Assembly (NCBI GenBank): GCA_009469685.1
Contig: SSTA01000337.1
Coordinates: 1 to 5,865 of the forward strand
Length of the DNA: 5,865 nt
Source of the DNA: Azonexaceae bacterium
GTDB taxonomy: Bacteria; Pseudomonadota; Gammaproteobacteria; Burkholderiales; Rhodocyclaceae
Direction: 5' to 3'
The notes under the pieces were generated by a model. It had not been told where the DNA came from and did not search any database. It saw only the letters and a list, made by a program, of their open reading frames with translations. Made by a program: the position numbers and the translations under genes. Shown here one piece after another: positions 5,773 to 5,865 of this stretch; positions within the stretch are counted from its first letter, which is position 1, and the number at the start of each line of letters is the position of its first letter.

Positions 5773-5794
5773 AATATTTCGATAATATTCGAAT
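5773..5794. promoter_or_regulatory. Candidate ArsR-family operator
   Basis: AATATTTCGAT (5773-5783) and AATATTCGAAT (5784-5794) are near-identical 11-base tandem units, about one helical turn apart. They also contain the dyad TTCGA-N6-TCGAA (5778-5793). The block is AT-rich, unlike its surroundings, and ends one base before the ArsR start codon. ArsR proteins typically repress their own promoters through AT-rich dyads of this kind, so autoregulation is a reasonable inference. Confidence 0.5.
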
Positions 5795-5795
5795 C

Positions 5796-5865
5796 ATGGA
5801 AACATTAACCGCCGCCGAACTCCTCGCCGCCCTCGGGCACGAATCCCGCCTTTCCATCTTCCGCC
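5796..5865 (+). CDS. ArsR/SmtB-family transcriptional regulator (partial, N-terminal 23 residues)
   Basis: The frame begins METLTAAELLAALGHESRLSIFR and is cut by the right edge. The pattern AAELLAALGHESRLSIFR is the first helices of the winged helix-turn-helix domain of ArsR-type repressors, where a conserved LA.LG.ESRL.IFR segment precedes the recognition helices. Family members are usually about 100-120 residues, bind DNA as dimers, and release it on binding a metal, metalloid or other signal. The sensing residues lie outside the window, so the inducer is unknown. No Shine-Dalgarno sequence precedes the ATG; the AT-rich operator repeats occupy that place, which suggests a leaderless or weakly initiated message. 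Neighbouring target genes probably lie to the right. Confidence 0.8.
   Translation, partial: METLTAAELLAALGHESRLSIFR

Overview
The window looks like a chromosomal stretch of a proteobacterium with roughly 60% GC (judged by eye). A betaproteobacterium, perhaps near the Rhodocyclales/Burkholderiales, fits best. The clues are an ExaC/AcoD-type aldehyde dehydrogenase, an exosortase-sorted PEP-CTERM protein with a good sigma-54 (-24/-12) promoter, and a periplasmic c-type haem protein. The lineage is inference; no rRNA or other marker gene is present.

Layout, left to right. (1) Positions 1-240, minus strand: first 80 codons of an NAD-dependent aldehyde dehydrogenase cut by the window edge, with a candidate sigma-70 promoter at 354-382. 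(2) Positions 383-893: about 510 bases with no gene I can support. (3) Positions 894-2429, minus strand: a secreted protein with one C-terminal CXXCH haem motif. (4) Positions 2430-2780: a divergent control region with a 15-bp odd palindrome, a 36-bp inverted repeat, a candidate promoter and a small hairpin against a start codon. (5) Positions 2781-3902, plus strand: an unrecognised membrane protein with four or five hydrophobic segments and a soluble C-terminal half. (6) Positions 3903-4388: a convergent gap without a convincing gene. (7) Positions 4389-5119, minus strand: a PEP-CTERM protein gene with its own intrinsic terminator and the sigma-54 promoter at 5166-5181. (8) Positions 5182-5795: mostly non-coding, with a strong hairpin at 5400-5439 and a possible decayed minus-strand small gene or dispersed repeat. 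(9) Positions 5796-5865, plus strand: the first 23 codons of an ArsR-family repressor, preceded by a repeat-type operator.

The genes do not form one operon. The haem protein and the membrane protein are divergent and may share control through the palindromes between them. The PEP-CTERM gene appears to be a stand-alone unit controlled by RpoN, as expected for exopolysaccharide-associated PEP-CTERM regulons. No insertion sequence, CRISPR array, tRNA or rRNA was seen. A new multi-gene system cannot be shown here. The least explained parts are the 2430-3902 divergent unit and the structured non-coding DNA at 5400-5660.
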